A DNA stretch of 5,830 nt from Treponema sp. GTDB taxonomy: Bacteria > Spirochaetota > Spirochaetia > Treponematales > Breznakiellaceae. The notes below the pieces were generated by a model, which ran no database searches, had not been told where the DNA came from, and saw only the letters and a list, made by a program, of their open reading frames with translations. The stretch lies in NCBI GenBank assembly GCA_009784995.1, contig WQXE01000119.1, forward strand, positions 1-5,830. The letters run 5' to 3'. Below, one piece after another: positions 4,508 through 5,830 of this stretch (position 1 is its first letter; the number at the start of each line of letters is the position of its first letter). The translations under genes were made by a program, and so were the position numbers.

Positions 4508-4520
4508 GTAATTAACCTAC
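4496..4520. promoter_or_regulatory. Perfect 10-bp palindrome over the transposase -10 box (probable operator)
   Basis: GTAGGTTAAT (4496-4505) and ATTAACCTAC (4511-4520) form a perfect inverted repeat with a 5-base centre. It covers the -10 box and the expected transcription start. Because transcription would begin inside the right arm, an mRNA hairpin could not form from this promoter, so a DNA-binding site is the better reading. A third copy of the half-site lies at 4386-4395. The binding protein might be the transposase or a host repressor (inference). Confidence 0.65.
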
Positions 4521-4533
4521 GGGAGAGGTAAAT

Positions 4534-5830
4534 ATGGCGTCAATAACAAAACAAACAGTTGGTAATAATACATATCTTTATGAATCACATTCCTTTAGAG
4601 ATGAAGAAGGAAGACCGCGAAACGCAAAAATCAAAATAGGCAAAATCGACAGGAATACAGGAAGAGCAGTATATAATCAGGAATATTTAGACCGTATGCT
4701 TGATGCCGGGACTCCGGTAATAATACCGGAAACAGAGTTAACAATAGAACAAAAAGAAAGCGTATGCGAAGCGTTAGATAATTTGAAAACATACGGTTTG
4801 TTTTATTTTCTTGAAAAAACCGCGGAAAAAATTAAACTGGTTCAAATATTGAAAGAAACGTTTCCGAAGTATTGGAAAGAAATTTGCATGCTGTGTTTTT
4901 ACATAATCTCAAGCGATAAATCTCTTAGTTACATGGAAGAATGGTTAATGGAAAACGAAAGTTATCCTGTAGGACGGATGAATTCTCAAAGACTCAGCGA
5001 ACTATTAGCCGCGTTTGGACAAAAGGAGCATAATGATTTTTACCGAGCTTGGAATCAAATAAATGAAAGCGATGAATATATGGCTCTTGATCTTACATCA
5101 ATATCATCATATTCAAAACAGATACAGGATAATGAACGTGGTTATAATCGCGACGGGGAGAATCTTTCTCAAATTAATCTGTGCCTACTGTTCGGGGAAG
5201 AAACGCAGCTTCCTGTATATCAAACCATATATTCAGGAAGCATTGCGGACGCTAATGCGTTTAAGTCGGCTGTTGCAGAGATGGAAGCGATAAAAGGACG
5301 AAAAAAGCTTATTTTAGTAATGGATAGAGGGTTTTACAGCGAAAAAAACGTGAAAATGTTATTGGAAAAACAAAGCGAGTTTCTAATGTCAGTTCTGTTT
5401 TGTACTAACTGGTCTAAAGCGCTTATAAAAGAGCATAGAGGAAAGATAGACAAGGTATCTAACTTGATTAATACATCAGAATCACCTATTCGAGGGATAA
5501 GAAAAAAAATTGATTTTTCAGGTTTTAAAATATACGCGCATTTATTCTATGACCCTGAAAATGAAATTAGATATCGCAACTATTTGTATGATTTTGTATC
5601 ATGCTTAGAGAAAATGGTGGAAACAGGAGAGCCAACAACCGCTTTTAAAAAGGATGTTGAAAAGTATTTATTAATTGGAAAGGATAACTCCGTTAAGATT
5701 AATGAAAACATTTTAGAACGTGAGCTTGAAACAAACGGTTTTCAAATTATAATTGGGAATGGCAATATTTCAACTCAAAAAGCCTATGACATATATAGAA
5801 AAAAAGATGTTGTAGAAAAAGCGTTTATGA
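4534..5830 (+). CDS. IS1634-family DDE transposase (3' end outside window)
   Basis: The frame is open from the ATG at 4534 to the window edge, giving 432 residues. The N-terminal part (about 10-52) has the typical IS1634 pattern YLYESHSFRDEEGRPRN and IGKIDRNTGRAVYNQEY. The RNase-H-like catalytic core has Asp186 in ALDLTSISSYS, Asp264 in LVMDRGFYSE, and Glu428 in YRKKDVVEKAF. These match the DDE triad and the family's Y-x2-R/K-x3-E signature, here Tyr421-Lys424-Glu428. The long gap between the second Asp and Glu holds the beta-rich insertion normal for IS4-type enzymes. The start is supported by GGGAGAGG (4521-4528) and by a promoter just upstream. No frameshift or internal stop is seen, so the visible part could be functional. 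It is divergent from the RAYT gene, 216 bases away. Confidence 0.92.
   Translation, partial: MASITKQTVGNNTYLYESHSFRDEEGRPRNAKIKIGKIDRNTGRAVYNQEYLDRMLDAGTPVIIPETELTIEQKESVCEALDNLKTYGLFYFLEKTAEKIKLVQILKETFPKYWKEICMLCFYIISSDKSLSYMEEWLMENESYPVGRMNSQRLSELLAAFGQKEHNDFYRAWNQINESDEYMALDLTSISSYSKQIQDNERGYNRDGENLSQINLCLLFGEETQLPVYQTIYSGSIADANAFKSAVAEMEAIKGRKKLILVMDRGFYSEKNVKMLLEKQSEFLMSVLFCTNWSKALIKEHRGKIDKVSNLINTSESPIRGIRKKIDFSGFKIYAHLFYDPENEIRYRNYLYDFVSCLEKMVETGEPTTAFKKDVEKYLLIGKDNSVKINENILERELETNGFQIIIGNGNISTQKAYDIYRKKDVVEKAFM

Larger units (their letters stand above)
4386..5830 (+). mobile_element. IS1634-like insertion sequence, left part (right end outside window)
   Basis: The transposase gene at 4534 and its leader belong to an IS4-superfamily element of the IS1634 type. 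The left boundary is not certain. ATTAACCTAC at 4386-4395 repeats the right arm of the palindrome in front of the transposase (4511-4520) and may lie near the element end. The right inverted repeat and target-site duplication are not in the window, so neither the exact terminus nor integrity can be confirmed. Confidence 0.5.

Noticed and set aside
5063..5293. A 76-residue + strand frame within the IS transposase gene.
   Set aside because: It is an alternative frame within the conserved DDE transposase and has no sign of coding on its own.

Overview
The window starts in the last third of a glyceraldehyde-3-phosphate dehydrogenase gene and continues through phosphoglycerate kinase (pgk) and triosephosphate isomerase (tpiA), all on the + strand. 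A gene for a multi-pass membrane protein follows. The moderately AT-rich bacterial DNA, clear Shine-Dalgarno sites, and a lysine/glutamate-rich insertion in PGK after the SHLG motif suggest a spirochaete, probably Treponema-like. That assignment rests on memory of the protein style and should be treated as a moderate-confidence inference.

Positions 1-3059 are the core metabolic block. GAPDH, PGK and TPI are the three central enzymes of lower glycolysis. pgk and tpiA are separated by only 9 bases and must be co-transcribed. A 165-base gap between the GAPDH gene and pgk holds a REPIN-like structure: two diverged GC-rich repeat arms in inverted orientation around a second hairpin. The 200-residue membrane protein begins 25 bases after tpiA and is probably the last gene of the operon.

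Positions 3060-3813 first look empty but carry four very short genes on the - strand, arranged as two dicistronic units. Unit A encodes 37- and 32-residue proteins; unit B encodes 56- and 30-residue proteins. In each unit a good sigma-70-type promoter (17-base spacer) lies so close to the first ATG that the mRNA should be leaderless. The Gly codons and stop of the first cistron supply the Shine-Dalgarno of the second, which starts 2-4 bases later. Every product has one hydrophobic segment. A strong rho-independent terminator separates unit A from unit B. I do not recognise these proteins; this is the most interesting part of the window.

Positions 3814-5830 are mobile DNA. A complete RAYT-type (REP-associated, Y1/HUH) transposase lies on the - strand. 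A divergent IS1634-like DDE transposase lies on the + strand and runs off the end of the window. The IS transposase has a TTGACA/TAATAT promoter whose -10 box lies inside a perfect 10-bp inverted repeat, which looks like an operator. The RAYT gene and the REPIN-like repeats near the glycolytic genes may belong to one system, since RAYTs are known to mobilise REP/REPIN sequences.
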